From: Bordetella avium
Lineage (GTDB): Bacteria > Pseudomonadota > Gammaproteobacteria > Burkholderiales > Burkholderiaceae_B
NCBI RefSeq assembly: GCF_034424645.1
Contig: NZ_CP139969.1
Location: forward strand, 1,550,001 to 1,614,000
DNA length: 64,000 nucleotides
Direction: 5' to 3'
Shown here: piece by piece, positions 26,922 through 36,860 of the stretch
Layout of the letters: every line of letters starts with the position of its first letter
How positions within the stretch are numbered: the first letter of the stretch is position 1
Program-made: the position numbers and the translations under genes
The notes under the pieces: model-generated
What the model saw: the letters and a program-made list of their open reading frames with translations, nothing else
Database searches by the model: none
What the model was told of the DNA's origin: nothing

Positions 26922-27680
26922 TTACTTCGGCGGCATGCGAATAGCGCCATCCAGACGGATGGTTTCGCCATTGAGCATCTCGTTGGTGATGATGCTGTAC
27001 ACCAGCTTGGCGTAATCTTCCGGACGGCCGAGGCGGGCCGGGAAGGGGATGCTGGCAGCCAGCGAGTCCTGCACTTCCTGAGGCATGCCAAAAATCATGG
27101 GCGTGCCGAAGATGCCGGGTGCAATAGTCATGCAGCGAATGCCCGTTTTGGCGAGATCGCGCGCGATGGGCAGGGTCATGCCGGCTACCCCCGCCTTGGA
27201 TGCGGCATAGGCGGCCTGGCCAATCTGGCCGTCGAAGGCGGCGACCGAGGCGGTATTGATCAGCACGCCACGCTCGCCGGTGGGCTCGGGCGTGTTTTGG
27301 CTCATGGCTTCGGCGGCAAGGCGCATCATGTTGAAGCTGCCGATCAGATTGATCGACACCACCTTCTGGAACAGGTCCAGCGGATGCGCGCCATTTTTAC
27401 CAACGATCTTGGCGGCGGGAGCGACGCCGGCACAGTTCACCAGGCCGAACAGCGGGCCCAGCGCGAGGGCGGCAGCCACCGCAGCCTTGCCGTCGGATTC
27501 CTGCGTGACATCGCAACGCACATAGCGTTGGCCCAGTTCTTCGGCCAAGGCCTGGCCCGGCTCGTCCTGGACGTCGGCGATGACGACTTTCGCGCCATTG
27601 GCGACCAGCATGCGCGCGGTGCCGGCGCCCAGGCCTGATGCACCGCCAGTGACGATAAATACCTTGTTGGCGATTTCCAT
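26922..27680 (-). CDS. SDR dehydrogenase, 3-hydroxyacyl-CoA dehydrogenase type 2-like
   Basis: A 252-residue short-chain dehydrogenase. The NAD loop [13 protein letters not shown] is at residues 9-21, an acidic residue after strand 2 (I-A-D-V-Q) favours NAD, N-C-A-G-V-A lies near 84, and the active site is [18 protein letters not shown] (Tyr and Lys near 160). The pattern, including F-G-T-P-M at about 198, resembles the HSD17B10-type 3-hydroxyacyl-CoA dehydrogenases of fatty-acid and isoleucine breakdown. The ATG at 27680 gives M-E-I-A-N-K-V-F. It lies 79 bases after adk on the same strand, with a hairpin between them. Confidence 0.85.
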   Translation of the reverse strand: MEIANKVFIVTGGASGLGAGTARMLVANGAKVVIADVQDEPGQALAEELGQRYVRCDVTQESDGKAAVAAALALGPLFGLVNCAGVAPAAKIVGKNGAHPLDLFQKVVSINLIGSFNMMRLAAEAMSQNTPEPTGERGVLINTASVAAFDGQIGQAAYAASKAGVAGMTLPIARDLAKTGIRCMTIAPGIFGTPMIFGMPQEVQDSLAASIPFPARLGRPEDYAKLVYSIITNEMLNGETIRLDGAIRMPPK

Positions 27681-27724
27681 CTTTGATCTCTCGAGGTTCG
27701 GCCCGCAAACCGTGGCGGGCACAG

Positions 27725-27751
27725 AAAACCGGCCGCGGTCCGGCAGCCGGT
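27725..27751 (-). terminator. possible terminator of adk
   Basis: ACCGGC / GCCGGT stem, GC-rich loop, and four T on the minus strand, nine bases after the adk stop. Short T-run, so moderate certainty. Confidence 0.5.
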
Positions 27752-27759
27752 GGCGGGCG

Positions 27760-28461
<702 letters not shown>

Positions 28462-28512
28462 TTATGCCGCAATGCAGCAGCCGATGTGGGCTTGCGCTAT
28501 TGGAAGTAACCC

Positions 28513-29337
28513 TTATCGCCCGTCGTTTCCTTGGTCGGATTGAACCTGAATCAAGCCTTGGTTTGCCTCGGTTTTCGGCGCTTGAAGGTAAATGGCGCGC
28601 ACGCGATCCAGGTCGGCAGGCGTATCGACGCCAGCCGCTGGTGCTGCCGAAATGCGCGAGACCACAATCGTGTGCCCATGTTCCATGGCGCGCAACTGCT
28701 CCAGCGATTCGAAACGTTCCAGCTCGCCCTGCGCCAGGGTGGGGAAACGCTGCAAAAAACTGACGCGGTAAGCGTACAGGCCGATGTGGTGCCAGGCGGG
28801 CAGGCCTGGCGCCAGCATACGCTCGCCACCCGCCAGGGCGTCACGTGCCCAGGGAATAGGAGCGCGAGAGAAGTACAGCGCTCGGCCATCGTTGCCGCAG
28901 ACCACTTTGACGACGTTGGGATTGAATAGGGCCTGGGCATCGGTCAGCGGGCAGGCGCAGGTGGCGATGTCAGCCTGCGGATTGTCGGCCAGCAATTGCG
29001 CCACGCCGTCAATAAGGGTCGGTTCAATCAGAGGCTCGTCACCCTGCACGTTGACCACGATGGCATCGCCGGGCAGTCCGAGGATACGCACCGCCTCGGC
29101 CAGGCGATCGGTGCCGGTCGGGTGGCTGGACAGCGTCCGGACCGCAGGAAAACCATGCTCTGTGACGGCTCTCTCAACCCGGGCGTCGTCCGTGGCGACG
29201 CAGACCAGACTCGCGCCGGACAGGGCGGCGCGTTCGGCGACCCGCACCACCATCGGCTTGCCAGCGATATCCGCTAGCGGCTTATCGGGCAGCCGGATGG
29301 ACGCGGCGCGTGCGGGGATGAGGGCGACGAAGCTCAA
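28513..29337 (-). CDS. kdsB: 3-deoxy-manno-octulosonate cytidylyltransferase
   Basis: A 274-residue enzyme that activates Kdo as CMP-Kdo for lipopolysaccharide core synthesis in the cytoplasm. It shows I-P-A-R-x-x-S-x-R-L-P-x-K-P-L near the start, A-T-D-D near 50, N-V-Q-G-D-E-P-L-I near 99 and Y-R-V-S-F-L-Q-R-F near 190. About 20 residues at the C-terminus exceed the usual 250. Translation appears to start at TTG (29337), whose bases overlap the stop of the Trm112 gene as TTGA, so it is coupled to that gene. It belongs to the exbB-exbD-lpxK-Trm112-kdsB run. Confidence 0.95.
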   Translation of the reverse strand: MSFVALIPARAASIRLPDKPLADIAGKPMVVRVAERAALSGASLVCVATDDARVERAVTEHGFPAVRTLSSHPTGTDRLAEAVRILGLPGDAIVVNVQGDEPLIEPTLIDGVAQLLADNPQADIATCACPLTDAQALFNPNVVKVVCGNDGRALYFSRAPIPWARDALAGGERMLAPGLPAWHHIGLYAYRVSFLQRFPTLAQGELERFESLEQLRAMEHGHTIVVSRISAAPAAGVDTPADLDRVRAIYLQAPKTEANQGLIQVQSDQGNDGR

Positions 29338-29525
29338 GATGCGTGAGCGGTATCGGCAGGCGCGTCAAGCGGCCGGGCGGCACTCTCGAGCATGACGGGA
29401 ATGCCGTCACGCACCGGAAAGGCGAGCCGGTCGGCGTGGCAGACGAGTTCGTCTTGGGCACGCAGAAATTCGAGACGGCCCTTGCAAAGCGGGCACACGA
29501 GGATGTCGAGTAAGCGGGATTCCAT
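29334..29525 (-). CDS. Trm112/UPF0434 family small zinc-ribbon protein
   Basis: A 63-residue protein starting [16 protein letters not shown], with the C-P-x-C zinc-ribbon half and the block [14 protein letters not shown] that marks the Trm112/YcaR family. The second usual cysteine pair is reduced to one (L-V-C-H). Eukaryotic Trm112 activates methyltransferases; the bacterial role is unclear. It lies between lpxK and kdsB, a conserved place (ycaR in E. coli), and overlaps kdsB by 4 bases. Confidence 0.9.
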   Translation of the reverse strand: MESRLLDILVCPLCKGRLEFLRAQDELVCHADRLAFPVRDGIPVMLESAARPLDAPADTAHAS

Positions 29526-29552
29526 GAGCGAATTCTAAAGCAGAAGCGCGTG

Positions 29553-30581
29553 CTAAGGCAGATTGCGCAGTCGCGCATCCAGCCAGTCGAGAAAATCCGG
29601 GTCAGAGAAGCATGCCCTGACCTGTACAGACCATAGGCGGGTGTCCTTAAGCCGAGCGCACTTGATGGCGTCTTTGGCCGTGATGAAGATGGCTTCGGCG
29701 CGCACGTCGTGGAAGGGGGAGCGGCTAAAGTCGTAGTGGTCGGGCAGGGCCAGCCGCGGCGACGGGGAAAGCCCGGCTGATTCCAGCGTGCGGAAAAAGC
29801 GGCCGGGATTGCCAATGCCGGCGGCGGCTGCGATTTTTTTACCGCGAAAGGCCGAGAGCGCTTGCCGCTTGCCGTCCGTGACGCGCTGGGCGTCTAGCGG
29901 CTCCAGCCACATCGCCCAATGGCGCGCCGCTCCGGTCTGTGCCACTTGAGCGGGACCCGTATTGAGGTTGGTGATGATGGCATCGACTTCGTTCAGACGG
30001 GCGGGCGGCTCGCGTAGTGGGCCGGCCGGCAGTAACAGGCCGTTGCCGGTGCCGCGCTCATCCTGCACCACGATTTCGATATCGCGCGCCAGGGCCAGAT
30101 GCTGCAGTCCGTCATCAGCAATGATGACGTCGATTTCCGGGTGCGCAGCAAGCAGAGCTTGGGCTGCAAGGGCGCGGCGCGGGTGAACAGCCACTGGCGC
30201 GCCGGTGGCCGCAGCGATCAGGGCGGGTTCGTCGCCGAAGGCTGCCGGATCGAGTTGGCCCTGGCCTACCCTGGGCGGCCCTTGGATGCGCGCACCGTAA
30301 CCCCGGCTCACCATGCCGGGCGTGTAGCCTCGGGCGCGCAGGCCTTCGAGCACCGCCACCACGACTGGCGTCTTGCCGGTGCCGCCCACGTAGATGTTGC
30401 CGACCACGACGACTGGCACGGGCGCGCGCCAGGCTTGTTTGCGCCCATCCCGGTAGGCTTCGCGTTTAAGCCGGACAGATCGGTCTACGAGTCTGGACAG
30501 CGGGTGTAGCAGACGGGATAGCCAGCCGCCGTCGCGCCACTGGGTTTGCAGCAGGCGGCTCCAGTAGTTGTTCAAGCTCAT
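29553..30581 (-). CDS. lpxK: tetraacyldisaccharide 4'-kinase
   Basis: A 342-residue inner-membrane-associated kinase that phosphorylates the 4' position of the lipid A precursor. The P-loop is seen as [14 protein letters not shown] near residues 58-71, followed by S-R-G-Y-G and, later, I-I-A-D-D-G-L-Q-H, the family signature. The start ATG overlaps the stop of the ExbD-like gene as ATGA, so translation is coupled. lpxK, kdsB and the nearby flippase murJ together show an envelope-biogenesis region. Confidence 0.96.
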
Positions 30582-30985
30582 GGTGAGCGCTGCGCCGCGA
30601 AATTGACGCGGACTATGCCTGCCTCGCGCGCGGCTTCCATGACATTGACGACAGATTGATGCGAAGCCTGGGCATCCGCATTGATGACGAGCACGGCGTC
30701 CGGCTGGCCGTCGGCCGCCTGGCGCAGCGCCGGCGCCATATCGGCGACGCTGTCGATCAGTTGGCCGTTGAGGGCGTAATGGCCATCCTGGCTGATGGCC
30801 ACTTCCAGGTGGGCACGGGCCTGTGCCTCGGCCTGGGCTTGCGGCAGGCTTACCCGCAACTGGCTGTAGCGCGCGAACGTGGTGGTGGCGGCCAGGAAGA
30901 TCAGCATCACGAGCAGCACATCGATGAGCGGGATGAAGTTCAGATCCAGTTCATCCTGCTGTCGGCGGTGGCGCCGGAAATTCAT
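30578..30985 (-). CDS. ExbD/TolR-family protein (second set)
   Basis: A 135-residue protein with one N-terminal membrane helix and the family motif [16 protein letters not shown], whose aspartate carries protons. The remainder is periplasmic. It overlaps both neighbours by ATGA: the ExbB-like gene before it and lpxK after it. This is distinct from the tonB-linked exbD at 12497. No tonB, tolA or tolB accompanies it. Its place before lpxK suggests a lipid A or outer-membrane energised process, but the partner protein is unknown. Confidence 0.9.
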
Positions 30986-31578
30986 GCTTGCACTCCACGC
31001 GCCAGGCGGGCGGCCAGTTGCTCCATCGTGTTCAGATAACTGTCCACGCGGCTGCGGAAAAAACGGTGCGCGATCGTAGCCGGTATGGCGATCAGAATGC
31101 CGAAGCCAGTGTTGTACAGGGCTACTGAAATGCCGTGAGCCAGTTGGGCGGGATCGGTGCTGCCTGGGTTGTAGGCGCCGAAAATCTCGATCATGCCGAC
31201 CACGGTGCCAAAGAGCCCCATCAGCGGCGCCACCATGGCGACGGTGCCGATGGCCGGGATGTAGCGGTTCAATTCCTGTGCAATGCCCTGGCCTGCCGTT
31301 TCCACGGCGTCGCGCAGGGCCTCGCGCGGGGCATGGCGCATGCGCAGCACTTCGGCCAGGATGCGGCCCAAGGGTGAATTGCGTTCCAGGCGGTTGAGCG
31401 CCTCGGGGCTGTCTTCTTGCAGGCGCGCCATTTCGTTGACCTGTTCGCTCAGGCCGCTTGGCAAGACCAGCGAGCGGCGCAGCGATAGCAGCCGCTCGAG
31501 AATGAGGGCCAGGCCGAGGACGGAGGTCGCCAGCAGGGGCCAGATCGGCCAGCCGGCATCACGCAAGAGGGATAGCAA
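30982..31578 (-). CDS. MotA/TolQ/ExbB-family proton channel protein (second set)
   Basis: A 198-residue, short-form ExbB-like protein with three membrane helices. It has the pair A-P-L-M-G-L-F-G-T-V-V-G-M and G-I-L-I-A-I-P-A-T-I-A-H, the channel helices of the family. The long N-terminal extension of the ExbB at 11583 is absent. It starts the minus-strand run exbB-exbD-lpxK-Trm112-kdsB. About 100 bases before its start lie two inverted DnaA boxes, so its promoter region is unusual. Confidence 0.9.
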   Translation of the reverse strand: MLSLLRDAGWPIWPLLATSVLGLALILERLLSLRRSLVLPSGLSEQVNEMARLQEDSPEALNRLERNSPLGRILAEVLRMRHAPREALRDAVETAGQGIAQELNRYIPAIGTVAMVAPLMGLFGTVVGMIEIFGAYNPGSTDPAQLAHGISVALYNTGFGILIAIPATIAHRFFRSRVDSYLNTMEQLAARLARGVQA

Positions 31579-31679
31579 GACGGATGCTCCTGGTGGGAAC
31601 GCGCCCTGGTGGACGCGCGGCGTTGTGAGCCGGCAATGTAACGGCCCGCCTGCGCCGGTGGCAAGTCAGGTTTGAGGCT

Positions 31680-31708
31680 GAATTATCCACATTTTTTGTG
31701 GATAATTC
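31680..31708. promoter_or_regulatory. pair of perfect DnaA boxes in inverted arrangement
   Basis: TTATCCACA (31683-31691) and its exact reverse complement TGTGGATAA (31697-31705) lie five T apart. The symmetry extends to 12 bp on each side (GAATTATCCACA / TGTGGATAATTC). TTATCCACA is the strongest DnaA-binding consensus. The pair lies in the AT-rich 345-base gap between the divergent exbB-like gene and xseA. It may titrate DnaA or make a promoter respond to DnaA. It could alternatively form an RNA hairpin. Confidence 0.75.
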
Positions 31709-31724
31709 TGTGCAAAACTTCCGA

Positions 31725-31749
31725 TAAACCTACGCCCATCATAGGTTTA
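31725..31749. promoter_or_regulatory. inverted repeat in the exbB-like/xseA gap, with the rest of the gap
   Basis: TAAACCTA (31725-31732) and TAGGTTTA (31742-31749) form an 8-bp inverted repeat with a 9-bp centre, the size of a repressor operator. The direct repeat TGTGCAA occurs at either side (about 31709 and 31770). From 31750 to 31900 the gap is AT-rich and probably holds the xseA promoter, but I see no pair of boxes clear enough to name. No small gene is supported here. Confidence 0.4.
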
Positions 31750-31923
31750 GGGTGGTTTGCTTCTATTTTGTGCAATGTGAAAATGATGTTAATTCTTTAT
31801 AAATCAATCACTTGTACGGATAATCAAGGGCTTGCGGGGTGGCCGGCATGAAAAAGCGCTTTGCGGTATCATGCGAGCCCGCATTTTCAAGCCCTGTGGA
31901 CATATTTCGCACTCCGGAGCCCT

Positions 31924-33282
31924 ATGACAACTGGATTCGCTGCCAAAGATGACGTATTTGCGCGGGATATCCTGTCTGTCGCCCAGCTAAACCAAGCCGT
32001 GGGGCAGTTGATGGAGCGCAGCATCCCGCCCTTATGGGTTCGCGGCGAAGTCTCGAACTTTACGCAGGCCGCCTCCGGGCATTGGTATTTCACACTCAAG
32101 GACGCAGGTGCCGCTGTGCGCACGGTGATGTTTCGCGGCCGTGCTTCGATGGTCGGTTTTGTGCCGCGCCCGGGTGATGAGGTCGAGATCCGGGGCCGAG
32201 TTTCCCTCTATGAACCCCGGGGCGATTACCAGTTGCAGGCCGATGCCATGCGTCGGGCGGGTGTGGGGAATCTGTTCGAGGCCTTTTCGCGCCTGAAGGA
32301 CAAGCTGGCCTCCGAAGGCCTGTTTGACGCCAGCCGCAAACGCGTGCCGCTGCGCCTGCCGCGTGCCATCGGTGTGGTGACGTCTTTGCAGGCGGCGGCG
32401 TTGCGCGACGTGCTTTCGGCGCTGGCGCGCAGGGCGCCTCAAGTGGAGATCGTGATCTATCCGGCCCCGGTTCAGGGGGCCGATGCAGCCTCTCGGTTGG
32501 CGGCCCAGGTGCGCCAGGCCAGTGCGCGTCGTGAGGTCGATACGCTCTTGCTGGTGCGTGGTGGCGGCAGCATCGAAGACCTGTGGAGTTTCAATGACGA
32601 GGATCTGGCTCGTGCCGTTGCGGATTGCGCCATCCCCGTCATCAGCGGGGTCGGGCACGAAACAGACTTCACCATTGCGGACTTCGTCGCAGACCTGAGG
32701 GCGCCTACGCCGACTGCGGCGGCCGAGTTGGCCTGCGTCCCGCGCGCTGAGCTGTTGAGCGCTCTGGGGCATGCGGCCTCGCGTTTGTCCCGTGCCCAGC
32801 AAAGGCGTCTGGATCTGGCGGCGCAGCGTCTGGATCGTGCCAGTGCGCAATTGGTGTCGCCTGCCCAACGATTGGCGCATCAGTGTGAACGTCTCAATAC
32901 CCTGCGGCACCGGCTGGCCGCATCGGCGCAGCGTCCTTTGGCGGCCAGCGCTGCACGCCTGACGGGCCTGGCGCAGCGCCTGGCGCGCCGAGCGCCTCAG
33001 ACTGCACGGGTACAGGATAGAGTGCAAAGCCTGGCGCAGCGCCTGCTGCGGGGGCAGCAAGCCGGCTTGGCTGAGCGGGGAGTTCGGCTTCAGGCGCTGG
33101 CGGCGCAACTGCGCGCTTTGGACCCCGAGCACACCCTGGCGCGTGGTTATGCCGTGCTGCGCGATGCGCAGGGGCGAGTCGTGAGCAATGCCTCGGCGCT
33201 GGTGGTGGGCGAGGGTGTCCGCATCGATCTGGCCCAGGGGCGCGTGCAGGCAGACATTACTGACGTTCAGCCCCGCCGTTAA
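31924..33282 (+). CDS. xseA: exodeoxyribonuclease VII large subunit
   Basis: A 452-residue nuclease subunit that with XseB cuts single-stranded DNA. The N-terminal OB domain (about 15-115) holds W-V-R-G-E-V-S-N-F and G-H-W-Y-F-T-L-K-D. The catalytic part has the typical I-G-V-V-T-S-x-x-A-A-A-L-R-D, R-G-G-G-S-I-E-D-L-W-S-F-N-D-E and G-V-G-H-E-T-D-F-T-I-A-D. A long coiled-coil region (about 280-400) repeats A-Q-R-L. The ATG at 31924 gives M-T-T-G-F; 21 more codons upstream are open but are not family-like. xseB is not in this window. Confidence 0.95.
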   Translation: MTTGFAAKDDVFARDILSVAQLNQAVGQLMERSIPPLWVRGEVSNFTQAASGHWYFTLKDAGAAVRTVMFRGRASMVGFVPRPGDEVEIRGRVSLYEPRGDYQLQADAMRRAGVGNLFEAFSRLKDKLASEGLFDASRKRVPLRLPRAIGVVTSLQAAALRDVLSALARRAPQVEIVIYPAPVQGADAASRLAAQVRQASARREVDTLLLVRGGGSIEDLWSFNDEDLARAVADCAIPVISGVGHETDFTIADFVADLRAPTPTAAAELACVPRAELLSALGHAASRLSRAQQRRLDLAAQRLDRASAQLVSPAQRLAHQCERLNTLRHRLAASAQRPLAASAARLTGLAQRLARRAPQTARVQDRVQSLAQRLLRGQQAGLAERGVRLQALAAQLRALDPEHTLARGYAVLRDAQGRVVSNASALVVGEGVRIDLAQGRVQADITDVQPRR

Positions 33283-33374
33283 CCCCGCGCCGAGCCAGGA
33301 TTAAAGCGAACCCGCCGAAAGAGCCGATACAATGAAACGGCTTGATCGTGCATTCAACAAAGAAGGAATCGACT

Positions 33375-33953
33375 ATGGCACATACTCTTCCCCCTCTGCC
33401 TTATGCGCTGGACGCGCTGGCCCCCCGCATCTCTAAAGAGACGCTGGAGTTCCACTACGGCAAGCACCATCAGACCTACGTCACCAACCTGAACAATCTG
33501 GTTCCGGGCACCGAGTTCGAGAACGCCTCGCTGGAAGACATCGTCAAGAAGTCCTCGGGTGGCATTTTCAACAACGCCGCCCAGGTCTGGAACCACACCT
33601 TCTACTGGAACAGCCTCTCGCCCAATGGCGGCGGCGAGCCCAGCGGCGCCCTGGCAGACGCCATCAAGGCCAAGTGGGGCAGCGTTGAGGCTTTCAAGGA
33701 AGCCTTCAACAAATCGGCCGCCGGCAACTTCGGCTCGGGCTGGACCTGGCTGGTCAAGAAGGCTGACGGCAGCCTGGACATCGTCAACACCAGCAATGCC
33801 GTCACCCCCCTGACCACCGCTGACAAGGCGCTCCTGACCTGTGACGTCTGGGAGCACGCCTATTACATCGATTACCGCAACGCCCGTCCCAAGTACCTGG
33901 AAAACTTCTGGGCTCTGGTGAACTGGGAATTCGCCGCGAAGAACTTCGCCTGA
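33375..33953 (+). CDS. sodB: superoxide dismutase [Fe]
   Basis: A 192-residue iron superoxide dismutase, exactly the usual length. Metal ligands are His27 (H-Y-G-K-H-H-Q-T-Y), the His of W-N-H-T-F-Y-W, and the Asp and His of D-V-W-E-H-A-Y-Y. It converts superoxide to hydrogen peroxide and oxygen in the cytoplasm. The start ATG at 33375 follows AGAAGGA. The Fe type is suggested by the A-A-Q-V-W-N-H-T and G-S-G-W-T-W-L-V blocks. It is transcribed alone, with a strong terminator after it. Confidence 0.96.
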   Translation: MAHTLPPLPYALDALAPRISKETLEFHYGKHHQTYVTNLNNLVPGTEFENASLEDIVKKSSGGIFNNAAQVWNHTFYWNSLSPNGGGEPSGALADAIKAKWGSVEAFKEAFNKSAAGNFGSGWTWLVKKADGSLDIVNTSNAVTPLTTADKALLTCDVWEHAYYIDYRNARPKYLENFWALVNWEFAAKNFA

Positions 33954-33990
33954 TAAACAGGCGATTGGCGTTCGCGCCAAGCACGATCGA

Positions 33991-34019
33991 ACAGCCCGGC
34001 ATTCGCCGGGCTGTTTTTT
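33991..34019 (+). terminator. terminator of sodB
   Basis: Perfect 10-bp stem ACAGCCCGGC / GCCGGGCTGT with an ATTC loop and six T. A smaller hairpin TTGGCG-TTCG-CGCCAA precedes it at 33965-33980. Confidence 0.92.
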
Positions 34020-34138
34020 GTCCATAAGGTGGACGACGTCCGCAGCCTGGACACCAAGGTGTTGCACCCCGGTGAGGCGGCGGACCCTGCGGTAACATGG
34101 CCGTCATCCTTTTTCTTCCATCCATTTTCTGACGAGCC

Positions 34139-35344
34139 ATGACCCAGCAAGCCTTTATCTGTGATGCGATCCGTACTCCTTTTGGCCGTTATGGCGGCGC
34201 CCTGGCTTCGGTAAGGGCCGATGATCTGGCCGCTATTCCGATCAAGGCGCTCATGGCGCGCAATCCGCATGTGCGCTGGGAAGAGTTGGATGACGCCATC
34301 TTCGGTTGCGCCAATCAGGCCGGCGAAGATAACCGGAATGTGGCGCGCATGGCGACGCTGCTGGCGGGTTTGCCCATCGAAGTGCCGGGTTCTACGTTGA
34401 ATCGCCTCTGCGGTTCGGGTTTGGACGCGATCGGTACGGCTGCGCGCGCTATCCGCGCCGGCGAGGCGGGCCTGATGTTGGCTGGCGGCGTGGAGAGCAT
34501 GAGCCGTGCGCCCTTTGTGATGGGCAAGGCTGACAGCGCTTTTTCGCGCAGCGCCGCTATTTATGACACCACCATCGGCTGGCGTTTCATCAACAAACTG
34601 ATGAAAGCCCAGTACGGCGTGGATTCCATGCCCGAAACGGCGGAAAACGTGGCTGATGATTTCAAGATTTCGCGCGCGGACCAGGACAAATTCGCCTTGG
34701 CCAGCCAGCAGAAAACGGCCAGCGCGCAGAAGGCTGGTTATTTCGATGCCGAAATCACGCTGGTAATCATCCCCCAGAAAAAGGGGGATGCCATCGTGGT
34801 CGACAAGGACGAGCACCCGCGCGAAACCAGCCTGGAAGCCTTGGGCAGGCTCAAGGGTGTGGTGCGTGAGGGTGGCAGCGTCACGGCCGGCAATGCTTCG
34901 GGTGTGAATGATGGTGCCGCTGCTTTGCTGTTGGCCGATGAAAAGGCCGCTGCCCGTCATGGCCTGACGCCCCGTGCCCGCGTGGTTGGCATGGCTACCG
35001 CTGGCGTTGCGCCGCGTATCATGGGCATGGGTCCGGCACCCGCGACGCGCAAGGTATTGGCCCATACCGGCCTGACCTTGGCGCAGATGGATGTGATCGA
35101 GTTGAACGAAGCCTTTGCCGCTCAGGGTTTGGCCGTGCTGCGTGATCTGGGCATCGATGATGATGATGCCCGCGTCAATCCGAACGGCGGCGCGATTGCT
35201 CTGGGACATCCTTTGGGCGCCAGCGGCGCTCGTCTGGCCACGACGGCCATCAACCAGTTGCATCGCACTGGTGGCCGCTATGCCTTGTGCACCATGTGCA
35301 TCGGTGTGGGTCAGGGTATCGCGCTGATTATCGAGCGGGTTTGA
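34139..35344 (+). CDS. pcaF: 3-oxoadipyl-CoA / acetyl-CoA acyltransferase (thiolase)
   Basis: A 401-residue thiolase. It begins [18 protein letters not shown], has the acyl-accepting Cys90 in [11 protein letters not shown], and the C-terminal [10 protein letters not shown] and C-I-G-V-G-Q-G with the second catalytic cysteine. The stretch I-G-W-R-F-I-N and [13 protein letters not shown] is typical of PcaF, the beta-ketoadipyl-CoA thiolase of aromatic degradation. No other beta-ketoadipate genes are in the window, so a general thiolase role stays possible. Confidence 0.85.
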   Translation: MTQQAFICDAIRTPFGRYGGALASVRADDLAAIPIKALMARNPHVRWEELDDAIFGCANQAGEDNRNVARMATLLAGLPIEVPGSTLNRLCGSGLDAIGTAARAIRAGEAGLMLAGGVESMSRAPFVMGKADSAFSRSAAIYDTTIGWRFINKLMKAQYGVDSMPETAENVADDFKISRADQDKFALASQQKTASAQKAGYFDAEITLVIIPQKKGDAIVVDKDEHPRETSLEALGRLKGVVREGGSVTAGNASGVNDGAAALLLADEKAAARHGLTPRARVVGMATAGVAPRIMGMGPAPATRKVLAHTGLTLAQMDVIELNEAFAAQGLAVLRDLGIDDDDARVNPNGGAIALGHPLGASGARLATTAINQLHRTGGRYALCTMCIGVGQGIALIIERV

Positions 35345-35453
35345 AGCCATCAGGGCAGACAAGCGCTCCTCGATGGGACGCTGTCAGGCTGTTGCCACAG
35401 GGTGGCGCAGCTTGCGGGCCCGGCGCTGGCCGGGTTCGCGCCCCTGAGGCAAG

Positions 35454-35903
35454 TCAGGGTAGGCCGTCTATCTTTGAGCCGGCCTTCACGCCGCGCTGGG
35501 CGAACCAGCCCTGGCTCATTTCCAGGGCGTAACGCACTGGCTTGCGCGAGCAATGGGCATCATCGGTTTGAGGCGCCATGTCTTCGATGTTCGTGATGGT
35601 GCCGTTATCGGCGATAAACGCGATCGAGAGCGGCAGGGGCGTGTTGCGCATCCAGAAGCATTGCACATCAGGCGCCTCGAATACAAAGAGCATGCCGCTG
35701 TTGCCGGGCAACTCCGTGCGGTTCATGAGGCCGACCTGGCGTTCTTGCTCGGTATGGGCGACCTCGGCCTGAATCACATGGATGCCTGTCGAGAGCTGGG
35801 TGGTCGGCAGGGTGTTCTGGTGGGGGCCCTGCTGCGCCATGGCCAGAGATGCTGTAAGGGACAGGACGGCCCAGGCGGCCAGGCGGGCGGAGAAGTTCTG
35901 CAT
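35454..35903 (-). CDS. DUF192 exported protein
   Basis: A 149-residue protein with a signal peptide (about residues 1-24, ending A-M-A-Q) and a DUF192 domain. The domain shows E-R-Q-V-G-L-M-N-R-T-E-L, G-M-L-F-V-F, C-F-W-M-R-N-T-P-L-P-L-S-I-A-F and A-L-E-M-S-Q-G-W-F. The function of DUF192 is not established; it is probably periplasmic here. The ATG at 35903 gives the signal peptide; 14 open codons upstream are less likely. It converges with the thiolase across about 110 bases that contain a CCCGGC/GCCGGG hairpin without a T-run. Confidence 0.85.
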   Translation of the reverse strand: MQNFSARLAAWAVLSLTASLAMAQQGPHQNTLPTTQLSTGIHVIQAEVAHTEQERQVGLMNRTELPGNSGMLFVFEAPDVQCFWMRNTPLPLSIAFIADNGTITNIEDMAPQTDDAHCSRKPVRYALEMSQGWFAQRGVKAGSKIDGLP

Positions 35904-35982
35904 GTAAGGCTTGAGGATGGCGACGTTGTCTGGGAGTGGCAGCAAGGCCGAGCGGATGTTGTAGCTTAGGCGCTGGCAAATG

Positions 35983-36008
35983 AAAAGGCGGAGCCTGGGG
36001 CTCCGCCT
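35983..36008 (-). terminator. terminator of the cold-shock gene
   Basis: On the minus strand AGGCGGAGC / GCTCCGCCT stem followed by TTTT. It lies about 25 bases after the csp stop. Confidence 0.8.
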
Positions 36009-36032
36009 GCATAATAGCGGGTGTCCGCTGCT

Positions 36033-36278
36033 TCAGGCTGACGTAATATTCAGTGCTTGCTTGCCCTTTGGGCCTTGGATAATCTCAAATGAGACTTTCT
36101 GACCTTCTTTCAGGGTTTTGAAACCGTTCATCTGGATCGACGAAAAATGCGCGAACAGATCTTCACCGCCATCATCGGGTGTAATGAAGCCAAATCCCTT
36201 GGCGTCGTTAAACCATTTGACGGTGCCGGTGGATTTCGGATTGTCCCCTTGGACGGCGGTTGCGGTCGTGTCAGACAT
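36033..36278 (-). CDS. cold-shock protein (CspA family)
   Basis: An 81-residue protein. A short N-terminal extension of about 15 residues precedes the 65-residue cold-shock domain [19 protein letters not shown] with RNP1 (K-G-F-G-F-I) and RNP2 (D-L-F-A-H-F) motifs. It binds single-stranded RNA and DNA as an RNA chaperone. The ATG at 36278 follows a purine-rich site; the open frame extends 33 codons further upstream. That stretch is better read as the long 5' leader usual for cold-shock mRNAs. It is divergent from clpS. Confidence 0.93.
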   Translation of the reverse strand: MSDTTATAVQGDNPKSTGTVKWFNDAKGFGFITPDDGGEDLFAHFSSIQMNGFKTLKEGQKVSFEIIQGPKGKQALNITSA

Positions 36279-36500
36279 GCGGACTGCCTCTTTTGAATCG
36301 TATGTTGGACGAAAGGGCCGAGGCCTGGCCTGCGGCCCATCCGGAAACGGTGGCACTCGCAGCAAGCTGAAAGGCACCGAATGTCTGGATAATGCGCCCC
36401 TTTTCTTTCTGGCGTCAAGTATGGAAACTACGCATGTCCGTGTGTAATTTTGAGTAAGCGCGACGCGAATATTTGGACGATTAAATAGAATAGCCGCCCT

Positions 36501-36815
36501 ATGAGTTCTACCTTAGATTCGCAACACGATTTGGTTGCCGAAAAACAGTCGGCGCGCACCGCGCCGCCACCTATGTACCAGGTTGTGCTTTTGAATGACG
36601 ATTACACCCCGATGGAATTCGTGGTGAAGGTTTTGCAGAAGTTTTTCGGCAAAAACCAGGAAGAAGCAACCCGCATCATGCTGCAAGTGCATCACGAAGG
36701 CCGCGGTATTTGTGGTGTTTATGTGCGTGATGTGGCGGCTACGCGCATTGCGCAGGTCGCGCAGTATGCGCGGGCACGGCAGCATCCCTTGCAATGCATT
36801 ATGGAACCGGTTTAG
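36501..36815 (+). CDS. clpS: ATP-dependent Clp protease adaptor ClpS
   Basis: A 104-residue adaptor that hands N-end-rule substrates to ClpAP. The core shows [19 protein letters not shown] near residues 25-43, the substrate-pocket motif, then [10 protein letters not shown] and the C-terminal P-L-Q-C-I-M-E. Normally clpA follows directly. Here clpA starts about 7.5 kb further on, with the macroglobulin and pbpC genes between, so the two must be expressed separately or from a very long transcript. Confidence 0.95.
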   Translation: MSSTLDSQHDLVAEKQSARTAPPPMYQVVLLNDDYTPMEFVVKVLQKFFGKNQEEATRIMLQVHHEGRGICGVYVRDVAATRIAQVAQYARARQHPLQCIMEPV

Positions 36816-36860
36816 GCCGCCGTTTGCCTCTGCTGTATTTTTTCATATTCAAAAATTTAT

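Noticed and set aside
33872..35362. 496-codon open frame on the minus strand over the thiolase gene
   Set aside because: Mirror frame of the thiolase; it also runs across the end of sodB and its terminator, which a real gene would not.
35419..35434. CCCGGC-GCTG-GCCGGG hairpin between thiolase and DUF192 genes
   Set aside because: No T-run on either strand; left out as a terminator, only mentioned in the neighbouring gene.
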